This document shows, in pieces, positions 7,275 through 15,717 of a DNA stretch of 64,000 nt. The notes beneath the pieces are model-generated. The model ran no database searches and was not told the DNA's origin. It was given only the letters and a program-made list of their open reading frames with translations. Numbering within the stretch: the stretch's first letter is position 1; the number at the start of each line of letters is the position of its first letter. The position numbers and the translations under genes are program-made. This DNA comes from Prevotella sp. UBA2711 (lineage in GTDB: Bacteria > Bacteroidota > Bacteroidia > Bacteroidales > Bacteroidaceae). The stretch lies in NCBI GenBank assembly GCA_002354095.1, contig DEKX01000036.1, positions 1-64,000 on the forward strand. Reading direction: 5' to 3'.

Positions 7275-7982
7275 TTATTGAGAATTACTCTGCCAAAAGG
7301 ATAAGGCAATATCGGCATAACAGTATAACTGGGTGCTGCGCGTTTTAACGACATCGGTATGGAACAGGCGTTCGTGTTGTAAACAACACAGAGACTGCCA
7401 TGAGGCTAAAAACGAATGGTTATAGGCTGTTGCCAACAAGCGAACTCGTTCCTGAGGCGATACTTGTTGCAATTGGGGAAGACGCTGTTGCAACAGTCTG
7501 ATAAAGATGGCTAAATAGCGACATTGTCCCTGCTCGCTGCTCAATCTTCGTATGCGAGAACGGCGCGCTTCTGCATTGTTTGCCAGATTGAAATAAAAAC
7601 CATATTCCTGCGCTAAGGGCGAAGCGTTCCAAGCCTGCTCCAATTCCTCAGCAAACGAGGGCTTCATCTGGAAACGACCGATGGAGAAGTTTGCACCCTC
7701 CCTACCCTTCATCACATACAAGCCATTGACTGCAGAACGCTCAATCATGTCCTGCCACATGGAATAGCGGATGAGTTCTGGGAAAACGATAGCCTCTGCC
7801 AACCGACTGTCCACACCAAAGAGTTCATACTCCTGTTTCCACTTTTCATGATGTTCGCAGACATAGCATTCTGCCTCATTCCAGGCATTCCCAAAAACTT
7901 TGCGATAATCAATAGAAAAAGCTGTGGCGCTGTTCATCACGAGCAGCATCCACAGCATGATAGAATGTTTCAAGTTAATCAT
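7275..7982 (-). CDS. Secreted lysozyme/transglycosylase-like protein, 235 aa
   Basis: The start at 7982 gives a signal peptide (MINLKHSIMLWMLLVMNSATA) and overlaps the previous stop as TAATG, implying translational coupling. The mature part reads GVDSRLAEAIVFPELIRYS and later FSIGRFQMKPSFAEELE, with a late AYNHSF. The pattern of a Glu after an aromatic/Pro (FPE) followed by a GRFQMKPSF motif resembles lysozyme-fold murein transglycosylases (E…G-x-FQ), so a peptidoglycan-cleaving role in the periplasm is likely but unproven. It is the last gene of a three-gene envelope operon. Confidence 0.65.
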   Translation of the reverse strand: MINLKHSIMLWMLLVMNSATAFSIDYRKVFGNAWNEAECYVCEHHEKWKQEYELFGVDSRLAEAIVFPELIRYSMWQDMIERSAVNGLYVMKGREGANFSIGRFQMKPSFAEELEQAWNASPLAQEYGFYFNLANNAEARRSRIRRLSSEQGQCRYLAIFIRLLQQRLPQLQQVSPQERVRLLATAYNHSFLASWQSLCCLQHERLFHTDVVKTRSTQLYCYADIALSFWQSNSQ

Positions 7983-9574
7983 TACAACTTGTAAGTACAT
8001 TTCAGGATTTTGCCTTCATCGACTACTATCCACTCCAATTTTTCGTTGGAAATGGAGAAAGCCGAAGGCGTAAATGTGGTCATACCATTGATGATGACCT
8101 CACCCGTCTGACTGTACTCCACCGAGCGCTTGCCGCTACGGCTCTTGTAAACGCCATAAGGAGGCTTCTGGTCTGTGCCTTTCTTCTGGCGAGCATCAGC
8201 TTGCTTGTTGATGGCTTTCAACTCTTCCTCCGTAATCAGGCGGAATTTGCCTCGCTCTACAGCGCCATATCCTTTTGTACTTTCGTTGAATGCAAGCAGC
8301 GGCCATTGGCTACCTGGTATCTTGAAATCATCAACACCACCAACGTAGCCGCCACTTTCCCAATAGCAGAACGTCCAGCCATTCGGCAATTCATAAAGAG
8401 TCTCTGCACAGACAGGCTGTGCATCCAATTTGGGCAACTCTTTATAGGCCTCGCCAAGCAGGTTGCCAACCGCGATGACAGCATTAAGGTCCATACGTCC
8501 GATAGCACACTCGGGCAGGTCACCGCTGTTGACAACCTGTTGCGTCAGACGAGAATATTCCGCTGCTATCTTTTTCGCTTCAGCCATCTGTCGCACGAGG
8601 GATGCCCGAAATTCTTTAGCTGCCTCCAAGCGATACTTGTATAGTAATTCATCTGCATCGGCATAGAGTGCATCAATCTGTGCAGCATCATCTGTAGCAC
8701 AAATCTGATCATAGTATTTCCTTAACTTGGCGCTATACTTTTTGCCTATATTTGAATAGCTGTGTTGATTCTCACGTTCCATAAACTGAAGATAGTCCTG
8801 CATCAGTTTACCCATCTTGGCTTCGTATCCATTGAAGGCTTCAGTCATTTGCTTTGTCTTTTGGCTGAAGTTTCTGGCGTTCATAGCCATAGCCTGCATC
8901 TTTTGCATAAACTCAGGATGCTGACGGATATAATTCTCCTGCTCCTTCTCGCTCATCTTTTCAAAGCGTTCCATCTCAGCCATATCAGGATTAGTACCCG
9001 TCACCTTCACCAATATTTTCTGTCGGATAGGCTCTTTCTTCGAATCCGGTACGTTCTCATCGTTCAGCATAGCCAGTTCCTCTTTGGTCAGCCCGAAGAG
9101 TTCCTGAATCTTTTGCTCCCATTTCAGCCGCAGTGCCTCCATCTCTGCATCCGAGCAACCATTATGGGCTTCTTGCAACTGTTCGGCGCGAGCCAGAACG
9201 GAAGCAATCTGATTGATGTAAGCATCACGTTCTTCCATTGTAGAACGAGCCATTTTCTCAGCAGAGGGCAACTGTGGCAATTCTGACATGAGTGCAGAGG
9301 CTGACGAAGCCGATGAAGGTGTGACCGTACCATCCCAAGTGATGGTCACGGTCTTGCGCTTAGGCACGATATCGCTACCTTGTGCTACGGTAAGATTCGA
9401 GACATCAGCAGAACTCTTGTCGTCGTTTTCAATTGTCTGTTCACTCTCTTCTGTCTTCGAGAGTCCTACCGCCTGCTGAGCCTTCTGCTTCAATTTCTTC
9501 AGAAATCCCTGGGCGTCAGCATCTGACGTGCTGAACATCAGCAAAGCCGTTAATAAGATGACTATTTTCTTCAT
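7982..9574 (-). CDS. Secreted coiled-coil protein of unknown function, 530 aa
   Basis: Starts with a signal peptide (MKKIVILLTALLMFSTSDADAQ); an alternative ATG lies 9 nt upstream, directly behind the previous stop. The mature start GFLKKLKQKAQQAVG repeats that of the neighbouring OmpA-type protein. Residues from about 100 to 370 are helical and charged (coiled-coil-like, with EMEALRLKWEQKIQELFG and KMSEKEQENYIRQHPEFMQK). The C-terminal 120 residues are strand-rich (NGWTFCYWESGGYVGGVDDF, PPYGVYKSRSGKRSVEYSQ). No named family recognised. Position between an OmpA-type protein and a transglycosylase-like protein suggests an envelope role. Confidence 0.75.
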   Translation of the reverse strand: MKKIVILLTALLMFSTSDADAQGFLKKLKQKAQQAVGLSKTEESEQTIENDDKSSADVSNLTVAQGSDIVPKRKTVTITWDGTVTPSSASSASALMSELPQLPSAEKMARSTMEERDAYINQIASVLARAEQLQEAHNGCSDAEMEALRLKWEQKIQELFGLTKEELAMLNDENVPDSKKEPIRQKILVKVTGTNPDMAEMERFEKMSEKEQENYIRQHPEFMQKMQAMAMNARNFSQKTKQMTEAFNGYEAKMGKLMQDYLQFMERENQHSYSNIGKKYSAKLRKYYDQICATDDAAQIDALYADADELLYKYRLEAAKEFRASLVRQMAEAKKIAAEYSRLTQQVVNSGDLPECAIGRMDLNAVIAVGNLLGEAYKELPKLDAQPVCAETLYELPNGWTFCYWESGGYVGGVDDFKIPGSQWPLLAFNESTKGYGAVERGKFRLITEEELKAINKQADARQKKGTDQKPPYGVYKSRSGKRSVEYSQTGEVIINGMTTFTPSAFSISNEKLEWIVVDEGKILKCTYKL

Positions 9575-9583
9575 ATTTATCAT

Positions 9584-10852
9584 TTATTTCTTAATAAACT
9601 CAACGCGTCGGTTCTTGGCACGGCCAGCCTCCGTCTTGTTATCGGCAACGGGTTCGTGCGAGCCTTTACCTACGGCACGCATGTTGAACGGATCGCAGCC
9701 TAAGCCTTCGAGGGCCTTCACCACAGCTTCAGCACGCTGCTGCGAGAGCGGATCGTTCACTTTGTCGGAACCTTGATTATCCGTATGTCCCTGCACTTCG
9801 AAGCGAGCCTGTGGATTCTTCTTCATGTAGTCGGCGACCTTTTGTATCTCCTCCATCGACTCCGGCTTGAGCGTTGCCTTGCCCGTCTCGAAGAGAATAT
9901 TGTTGGTCACGAACTTGCCCGTCTCAGCAATCGCCTTTTCGACGGCAGTCATACTCTGCTCGTTGCGGTCGTAAAGAGCAACTGCGCCCTTAGCAATCAC
10001 CACATTGCGGATGAAAGTCAGATTCTCATATTCATAAGGTACTTGGAACGACATCCATGTGGGTTGCAAGACTCTTGGCAGATTGACAATACGCTGACCA
10101 TTTATATAAACCTTCAATGCACGTTTATTAAAAGAAAGAGCTACTTTGTTCCAACCTTTCTTGAACTTATATTCAAAGCGTGTATCTTTGGTTTCGTTTC
10201 CGTTTCCGTTATTATATGCATAATGATGATCCAGTGTATCGTATACTCCATGAACTAAACAAAAAGCAACGCCATCACCATAATATCCTGCCCACCGTGA
10301 ACGGTCTGTATTGCTGGCAAGCGTGAGTTTCATATCATTTGATCCAATATCATCCTTCCCACCTGTCCAATAATAGAACTCATACTCAATGGTGAATTCC
10401 TCTGGCAGATAGGCACCCTTTTCCTTAATCAACGGCGTAATAACACCATTGTTTGTCACCTCAACGGCCTTTACTCCACCAATCGTCTTCACCTCCGCAT
10501 TACCATCCAGCAAATCCCACTTCGAAGGGAACTCACCAACGGTCTCAGCCGTGAAGTCGTCCTGGAACAGAATTACCTCGCCACGCTTGAAGTCAGATGA
10601 GGTAGAGGTCTGGGGATCGGACGTTTCGTCACCACTTTCAGCATCTTCAGAGTTCTTGCTGCTTTTCTTCGACGACTTTTCTCCATCCAACACCTCGTCG
10701 GAGGCTTTACTTACTTCGCGATCCACTTTATCCTCCACTTTTTGTTTCACACGCTCCACTGCCCTATCCTTCAAACGCTTCAGGAAACCCTGCGCATCGG
10801 CATTAGCCGAAAAAGCCATTACGAAGATGAGCATCATCAATAATTTCTTCAT
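9584..10852 (-). CDS. OmpA-family outer-membrane/peptidoglycan-binding protein
   Basis: From the start MKKLLMMLIFVM a signal peptide ends at ANADAQ. A charged linker (KQKVEDKVDREVSKASDEVL) leads to a lectin-like beta-sandwich region at about 100-280 (FTIEYEFYYWTGGKDDIGSN). The C-terminal OmpA domain is clear: NILFETGKATLKPESMEEI, FEVQGHTDNQG, LSQQRAEAVVKAL and AKNRRVEFIKK, the peptidoglycan-binding motif. It is the first gene of a three-gene minus operon; the next gene starts right at its stop. Likely tethers the outer membrane to the wall. Confidence 0.85.
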   Translation of the reverse strand: MKKLLMMLIFVMAFSANADAQGFLKRLKDRAVERVKQKVEDKVDREVSKASDEVLDGEKSSKKSSKNSEDAESGDETSDPQTSTSSDFKRGEVILFQDDFTAETVGEFPSKWDLLDGNAEVKTIGGVKAVEVTNNGVITPLIKEKGAYLPEEFTIEYEFYYWTGGKDDIGSNDMKLTLASNTDRSRWAGYYGDGVAFCLVHGVYDTLDHHYAYNNGNGNETKDTRFEYKFKKGWNKVALSFNKRALKVYINGQRIVNLPRVLQPTWMSFQVPYEYENLTFIRNVVIAKGAVALYDRNEQSMTAVEKAIAETGKFVTNNILFETGKATLKPESMEEIQKVADYMKKNPQARFEVQGHTDNQGSDKVNDPLSQQRAEAVVKALEGLGCDPFNMRAVGKGSHEPVADNKTEAGRAKNRRVEFIKK

Positions 10853-10895
10853 ATTCATCGGTTTTTAATGATTAATAGCACAAAATATCGCTTTG

Positions 10896-10903
10896 CAAAT
10901 ATA
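10896..10903 (-). promoter_or_regulatory. -7 box of the OmpA-type operon
   Basis: Minus-strand TATATTTG, 43 bp upstream of the start codon; no good -33 element is seen. Confidence 0.55.
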
Positions 10904-10962
10904 AGTCTTTCAGGGAAATGTGATGCTTCATTTTTATACAAATCGCGCCGAGTGGCCTGTTT

Positions 10963-11025
10963 TTCCACCCTTTAGGGTGGCGAGAAAGACTGATGTCGTA
11001 CAAATTCCACCCTTTGGGGTAATGG
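10963..11025. repeat. Two operator-like repeats 42 bp apart upstream of the two-component genes
   Basis: TTCCACCCTTTAGGGTGG (10963-10980) and TTCCACCCTTTGGGGTAATGG-type sequence (11005-11025) start exactly 42 bp apart, four turns of DNA. The first is a palindrome (CCACCC/GGGTGG). Both lie between the divergent promoters and could bind the response regulator encoded next. Confidence 0.5.
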
Positions 11026-11042
11026 ATATCCGAAGAAATGTG

Positions 11043-11050
11043 TAACTTTG
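11043..11050 (+). promoter_or_regulatory. -7 box of the two-component operon
   Basis: TAACTTTG ends 5 bp before the ATG at 11056, which would make the transcript leaderless or nearly so. It also lies inside the longer frame that opens at 11038, arguing for the later start. Confidence 0.5.
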
Positions 11051-11055
11051 CAGAT

Positions 11056-12948
11056 ATGTTGAAACTGACGGGTATTTACAGAAGGTTGTGCCTCACTACC
11101 CTTTTCATTGCTCTGTGTCTGACGATGTCTGGTTACACCGACCATCGTAACACCAGAGTTGACTCTGCATTGCAAGTACTCAAAAGCGGGCGCAAACTCA
11201 CCGATAAGGAGCGCATGGACTGCTACTATCAGATAGTGAGAGGAACGCTGGGGAAGGACAGCAAAATGCACGATGACTATTGTCACAAGATGCTGGCTCT
11301 GAGCTACCGGATGGACGCGAAGAATATGCGTGAGAATGCTTTCTATCACCTGGGACTGCAACACTATGGAAGGGAGGAATATGAAGCGGCTGAGCGATAC
11401 TTCAAAATGGGACTGGCCGTCACCGACTCCATGCGTGGCGACAAGCGCTATCCGGAGCAAGACGTAGACGACAACCTGTCGCAACTCTATGGTGCTCTGG
11501 GCAATCTCTACAATCTGCAGGACAAGGCCCTGCTCGCCATTGAGTATTATCAGAAGGCGCTACCTATCTTCGAGAAGTACGGCTGGCAGCAATCACAGAC
11601 CGTGCTGCACCACAACGTAGCCGAGCTGTGGCTCTCGATGGGAAACAATCAGAAGGCCGAGCAGGAATATCTGCGCGCCATCGAGGTGGGCGAAGCCTCC
11701 GGCGACTCGCTGATGATGGCTCTGCCCAGAAAGGGGCTGGTGAAGATATATATCGATGAGGGAAACTACGAGAAGGCCGTCAAGACGGCGATGCCCGCCT
11801 ACCGCTACTACCGTCATCACCGGCAAGAAGAGCGAAGCGATTACGCAGAGATGCTGGCGTCGATGGCCAAAATACATCTCATGGACGGTCACGAGGACAT
11901 GCCACGCGCCAAAGCCTTCGCCTCGGAAGCGCTGTCGCTCGACGATGACGAGCTGATGTTCGAGACACGCGGCGAAATCAACTCGGCAGCCGCGCTGGTT
12001 GCCATGAAGGAGCGCAACTGGAAACAGGCTCTCCACTATGCGCTGAAGACCGTCCACGAACGCGACGAGGATGCCACCTACAGCGACGTGAGCTGCTATC
12101 GGCTGTTGGCAGATATCTATACGGAGCTGGGCGAAAAGGAGAAGGCCCGCGAATATATTAATAAGGTATATCAGATGATGGAGCGCTTCGCCACCGACCA
12201 CTACCAAAGCGGGCTCAGCCAGATGGAGGTGGTTTACGAGACGGAGAAAAAGGAGGCGCAGATTGATGCGCTTGCCAAGGAACAGCGGCTCTACTTCTGG
12301 CTGCTGACGGCCTCTGCCGGGATTGTCCTGATGCTCATCGCACTGGTCATCATCCGCCATATCGCCCATCAGCGGCAGAAGGCTTTGCTGGCAGCCCGCG
12401 TGGCATTGGAAACAGAGACAAAGGAGCGACGCATACTGGCTCGCGACCTGCACGATTCGCTGGGAGGCATGCTGTCGCTGTTGCGACTGAAAATCGAAGC
12501 CGAGGATGATGACGTGCTGCCATTGCTCGATGCCACGCATACGGAACTGCGGCGCGTGTCGCACCATCTGATGCCTGAAGAACTGCTACGAAACGGGCTC
12601 GCCTCGTCGCTCCACGATTTTGCCGTCTCCGTACCCGGCTCGCAGTTCCATGCCATCGGCGACATCCGGCTGAGCAAGGAGATGGAACTGACGCTCTACC
12701 GGTGTGCCTACGAACTGGTGAACAATGCGATGAAGCATGCTCAGGCCAAACATATAGACATTCAACTGATGCAGACGGACGGCGAGGTGACGCTGACCGT
12801 GAGCGACGACGGCAAGGGGATAGGAAACAACGGGGGCGGTATGGGCCTGCAAAACATCCGCGAGCGCATAGAGCCCTACCGGGGAGCGCTGCGCATCGTC
12901 AGCAACGAGCATGACGGAACAGAAATCAACGTAACACTACCATTATGA
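11056..12948 (+). CDS. TPR-containing sensor histidine kinase, NarL type (HisKA_3)
   Basis: The 630-residue product opens with a signal or membrane segment (LCLTTLFIALCLTMSG), then periplasmic tetratricopeptide repeats (about 60-400; e.g. NLYNLQDKALLAIEYYQKAL). One membrane helix follows (YFWLLTASAGIVLMLIALVI), a coiled linker, then a HisKA_3 dimerisation domain with His466 in ARDLHDSLGGMLS and an HATPase domain (VNNAMKHAQAKHI, DDGKGIG, GMGLQNIRERI). TPR-bearing HisKA_3 kinases are common in Bacteroidetes and sense unknown periplasmic signals. It overlaps the response-regulator gene by 4 nt (ATGA), so the two form one operon. Confidence 0.92.
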   Translation: MLKLTGIYRRLCLTTLFIALCLTMSGYTDHRNTRVDSALQVLKSGRKLTDKERMDCYYQIVRGTLGKDSKMHDDYCHKMLALSYRMDAKNMRENAFYHLGLQHYGREEYEAAERYFKMGLAVTDSMRGDKRYPEQDVDDNLSQLYGALGNLYNLQDKALLAIEYYQKALPIFEKYGWQQSQTVLHHNVAELWLSMGNNQKAEQEYLRAIEVGEASGDSLMMALPRKGLVKIYIDEGNYEKAVKTAMPAYRYYRHHRQEERSDYAEMLASMAKIHLMDGHEDMPRAKAFASEALSLDDDELMFETRGEINSAAALVAMKERNWKQALHYALKTVHERDEDATYSDVSCYRLLADIYTELGEKEKAREYINKVYQMMERFATDHYQSGLSQMEVVYETEKKEAQIDALAKEQRLYFWLLTASAGIVLMLIALVIIRHIAHQRQKALLAARVALETETKERRILARDLHDSLGGMLSLLRLKIEAEDDDVLPLLDATHTELRRVSHHLMPEELLRNGLASSLHDFAVSVPGSQFHAIGDIRLSKEMELTLYRCAYELVNNAMKHAQAKHIDIQLMQTDGEVTLTVSDDGKGIGNNGGGMGLQNIRERIEPYRGALRIVSNEHDGTEINVTLPL

Positions 12949-13574
12949 CAACATACAGAATAGATGTGAACATCGTGGACGACCACACGATGCTGAACGA
13001 AGGAATGACGGAGGCGCTGAACCACAACGCGAAGATTCACGTCAGCCGCAGTTTCTCCACCTTGGCAGAATGTCGCGACGCCCTGAAGGTGCGCCAGCCC
13101 GACGTGCTCCTGCTCGACATTTCGATGCCCGACGGCGACGGTGTGGACTTTTGCCAATGGCTCGTGAGCGAATATCCCAAAATCAAGATTATTGCCATCA
13201 CGATTCACGACGAGTACAGCATCATTCATCGAATGCTCGAGGCGGGTGTCAACGGCTACGTGCTGAAGAGCGCGCCCCTTGAGGAACTGGTCAGGGCAAT
13301 CTGCAGCGTCTGGAAGGGGCAGAAATATATCAGTCCGCAAGTCGCCGACATCCTGCACGAAGGCAGCGCCAAGTCTATCGTGCTTACCAACGTGGAGCAG
13401 AACATTCTGCGTCTCATCTGCGACGGACAGACCAATCCGCAGATAGCGCGGCAGCTCAGTCTCAGCGACGAGACCATCAAATGGTATCGCAAGCGCCTGC
13501 TTGCCAAATTCGGCGTCAGGAACACCGTCAATCTGGTGACGCTGGTCATGAAAGAGAATATAATTAGGTTGTGA
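12945..13574 (+). CDS. NarL/FixJ-type response regulator
   Basis: The 209-residue product has an N-terminal receiver domain with the acidic pair at DD12-13, phospho-acceptor Asp58 in LLLDISMPDGDG and conserved Lys in YVLKSAPLEEL, and a C-terminal LuxR-type helix-turn-helix (about 148-205: LTNVEQNILRLICDGQTNPQ, LSDETIKWYRKRLLAKF). It is presumably phosphorylated by the upstream kinase and binds DNA as a dimer; the paired repeats upstream of the operon are a possible target. The end overlaps the facing YgjP-like gene by 11 bp. Confidence 0.93.
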   Translation: MTTYRIDVNIVDDHTMLNEGMTEALNHNAKIHVSRSFSTLAECRDALKVRQPDVLLLDISMPDGDGVDFCQWLVSEYPKIKIIAITIHDEYSIIHRMLEAGVNGYVLKSAPLEELVRAICSVWKGQKYISPQVADILHEGSAKSIVLTNVEQNILRLICDGQTNPQIARQLSLSDETIKWYRKRLLAKFGVRNTVNLVTLVMKENIIRL

Positions 13575-14109
13575 TCTTGCGCGTTTCCCGGCGAGCCTCC
13601 TTCCAACGGGGGAAGTACTTGTCCATCAAGGCATGGAAACGGGCATTGTGGCTGGGCTCCAGCAGATGGCACAGTTCATGGACTACCACATGCTCAACAC
13701 ACCACTGCGGCAAGAGCAGCAGATAGACCGAGAAACAGATGCTGCGATTCCTGACATTGCAGACGCCCCAACGTGACACCATCGGTTTGTAAGTGAGAAC
13801 GGCTGGCTGCACGCCCATTTCCTTCGAATGAGTTTCCACCATCGGCTCTATCAGCGCCCTCAGTCGTCGGAGGGCATCATCGGCTTGTGCACGGGTCTGC
13901 AAAGGCAACTGACTGTAAAAGGCAGCTCTGCGCTGCTGATTCTCGTTAGTCTTCTTTTGAGCCTTCACTATCCAGTCACGATGTTCCAGTATGAACCTCT
14001 TCACCTCAGACCGCGGCATACCATAAGGCGCTGACACGTGCACATCGCCGTTCTTCACGATGCGCATTGACAGTCTGCCGGTTCGTCTGTATGTCACCTG
14101 TATAGCCAT
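13564..14109 (-). CDS. YgjP-like (DUF45) zinc metallopeptidase domain protein
   Basis: The 181-residue product has the DUF45/YgjP layout: N-terminal beta strands (RTGRLSMRIVKNGDVHVSAP), RSEVKRFILEHRDWI, the SRWGVCN motif and a zinc site H144-ELC-H148 followed by EPSHNARFHALM (third ligand probably His154). Members resemble WSS1/SprT peptidases; a cellular substrate is not known. It converges on the response-regulator gene and has its own -7 box at 14120-14127. Confidence 0.88.
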   Translation of the reverse strand: MAIQVTYRRTGRLSMRIVKNGDVHVSAPYGMPRSEVKRFILEHRDWIVKAQKKTNENQQRRAAFYSQLPLQTRAQADDALRRLRALIEPMVETHSKEMGVQPAVLTYKPMVSRWGVCNVRNRSICFSVYLLLLPQWCVEHVVVHELCHLLEPSHNARFHALMDKYFPRWKEARRETRKITT

Positions 14110-14119
14110 ATTCGGAGGG

Positions 14120-14127
14120 CAAAGGTA
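14120..14127 (-). promoter_or_regulatory. -7 box for the YgjP-like gene
   Basis: Minus-strand TACCTTTG ends 11 bp before the start codon at 14109. Confidence 0.5.
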
Positions 14128-14201
14128 ATCATTTTAATTGAAAACATCATAGTGGAGAATGAAAAACTATTCTGATTATTGCATAGTTCGCAATTTTTTC
14201 G

Positions 14202-14209
14202 TATCTTCG
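14202..14209 (+). promoter_or_regulatory. -7-like box for pepD
   Basis: TATCTTCG resembles TAnnTTTG with one change and lies about 50 bp before the ATG at 14260. Confidence 0.4.
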
Positions 14210-14259
14210 CAACGTAAAAGTTTAATAACCGTCCTTTGATAAAACATTTTCTTACGAAC

Positions 14260-15705
14260 ATGAATCATAAAACGACAGAACGAGTATTCCAGATTTTCAA
14301 GGAATTAAACCAGATACCACGACCCTCACACCACGAAGAGAAAGTGGCTGACTATCTTTGTGAGTTTGCTAAGCGATTGCATTTGGAGTATGAACGAGAT
14401 GCCCAGAACTGTGTCGTCATTCGCAAGCCTGCGACCAAAGGTTGCGAGGGAGCAGAACCCATTGTTCTTCTGAACCACATGGATATGGTGTGCGTCGGTA
14501 TGGATAATCCGCTGAATACTCCTATAGAATCTTATACAGAGAATGGTTGGATGAAGGCAAAAGGCACTTCCTTAGGCGCTGATAATGGTATCGGACTTTC
14601 CATGGCTCTCGCCGTACTGGAGAGTGAGGATATCGTACATCCCGCCATAGAGGTATTGACGACCACTAACGAGGAGGATGGTATGTCAGGAGCAGCCAAT
14701 CTGTCTGAGAGTTTCCTGAAAGGTCGGAAGGTCATTAATCTCGACTCGGAAGACTATGATACCATCACAACAGGAGCCGCAGGAGCTTGTCTGCAATTCC
14801 ATCGGATACCTCTCCAGAGGAAGGCTGCCCCAGGAGGTAAGCGGCGCTGGTTCCGCATTCGTTTCGAAGGCGGACAAGGCGGACATTCCGGTGTTGACAT
14901 CAATAAAGGACGATGCAGTGCTGTAGTTGCATCGTGGGCAGTACTGGCAGCTATTTATAACGAATATGATTTCGACGTGGCATCCATCCGTATCGGAGAA
15001 GCCAATGCCTCCATAGCATCCACTGCGGAAATAGTGCTTACCATTCCTTCCGGCGAACCCGCTGAGTTTGTCAAAGCCCAACAGGATATGGTCAATCAAT
15101 GGCTGCGGGAAGAATACCCCAATGACCCCAACATGACTTGCATCGTGGAGAAATGTGACAAACAGGAAACGGTGATTAGTTCAGAATCCTTTGAAGCCTT
15201 GATGACTTGTCTGGAACAGATACCGCAAGGTGTCGTGAAGATGAGCGAGTCAATGAAAAATACGGTAGAGACTTCTAACAACGTTGGACGTATAGTAACC
15301 GAAGCGAACCACATTCTCGTATCAACCCATACGCGCAGTTTCGTTGATAGCGATATGGAGGAACTGAGCAATGATATCGCCAATGTGTTTAAGGCTGCCG
15401 GTGTATCATCTGAGATAGAAATGTCAGCACCAGCCTGGCAGGAAGATCAACATTCCGAATTTCTGCAACTAACCTCCGACACGTTCCAGGACGTGCTGGG
15501 TTGGAGGCCGCGAATGGTTGCGATGCATTTTGTTCTGGAAGCAGGATTCTTTGTACAGAAATACGCTGGCATACAGATAGCCAGCATCGGTCCGCGTATC
15601 GTAGAGCCCCACTCTACCAACGAGCGTCTGGAATTAAAAACGGTCGATGATATCTGGTTGGTATTGCAGGAATTACTAAGCCGACTGAGTGCGATATCCC
15701 ACTAA
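14260..15705 (+). CDS. pepD: Aminoacyl-histidine dipeptidase PepD (M20 metallopeptidase)
   Basis: The 481-residue product, started at MNHKTTERVFQIF (an ATG 24 nt upstream adds an unlikely extension), shows the M20C pattern: QIPRPSHHEEKVADYL, the metal ligands in LLNHMDMVCV and GADNGIG, the catalytic Glu pair in TTNEEDGMSGA, LDSED, and the lid segment GGQGGHSGVDINKGR. The late SIGPRIVEPHSTNERLEL supplies the last His ligand. It hydrolyses Xaa-His and other dipeptides in the cytoplasm. It converges with the leucine operon with only 12 bp between stops and no visible terminator. Confidence 0.92.
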   Translation: MNHKTTERVFQIFKELNQIPRPSHHEEKVADYLCEFAKRLHLEYERDAQNCVVIRKPATKGCEGAEPIVLLNHMDMVCVGMDNPLNTPIESYTENGWMKAKGTSLGADNGIGLSMALAVLESEDIVHPAIEVLTTTNEEDGMSGAANLSESFLKGRKVINLDSEDYDTITTGAAGACLQFHRIPLQRKAAPGGKRRWFRIRFEGGQGGHSGVDINKGRCSAVVASWAVLAAIYNEYDFDVASIRIGEANASIASTAEIVLTIPSGEPAEFVKAQQDMVNQWLREEYPNDPNMTCIVEKCDKQETVISSESFEALMTCLEQIPQGVVKMSESMKNTVETSNNVGRIVTEANHILVSTHTRSFVDSDMEELSNDIANVFKAAGVSSEIEMSAPAWQEDQHSEFLQLTSDTFQDVLGWRPRMVAMHFVLEAGFFVQKYAGIQIASIGPRIVEPHSTNERLELKTVDDIWLVLQELLSRLSAISH

Positions 15706-15717
15706 GCAGACTGGAAG

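Noticed and set aside
11593..12567. 324-codon minus frame opposite the sensor kinase
   Set aside because: Shadow of the kinase gene in GC-richer DNA; no promoter, no family likeness.
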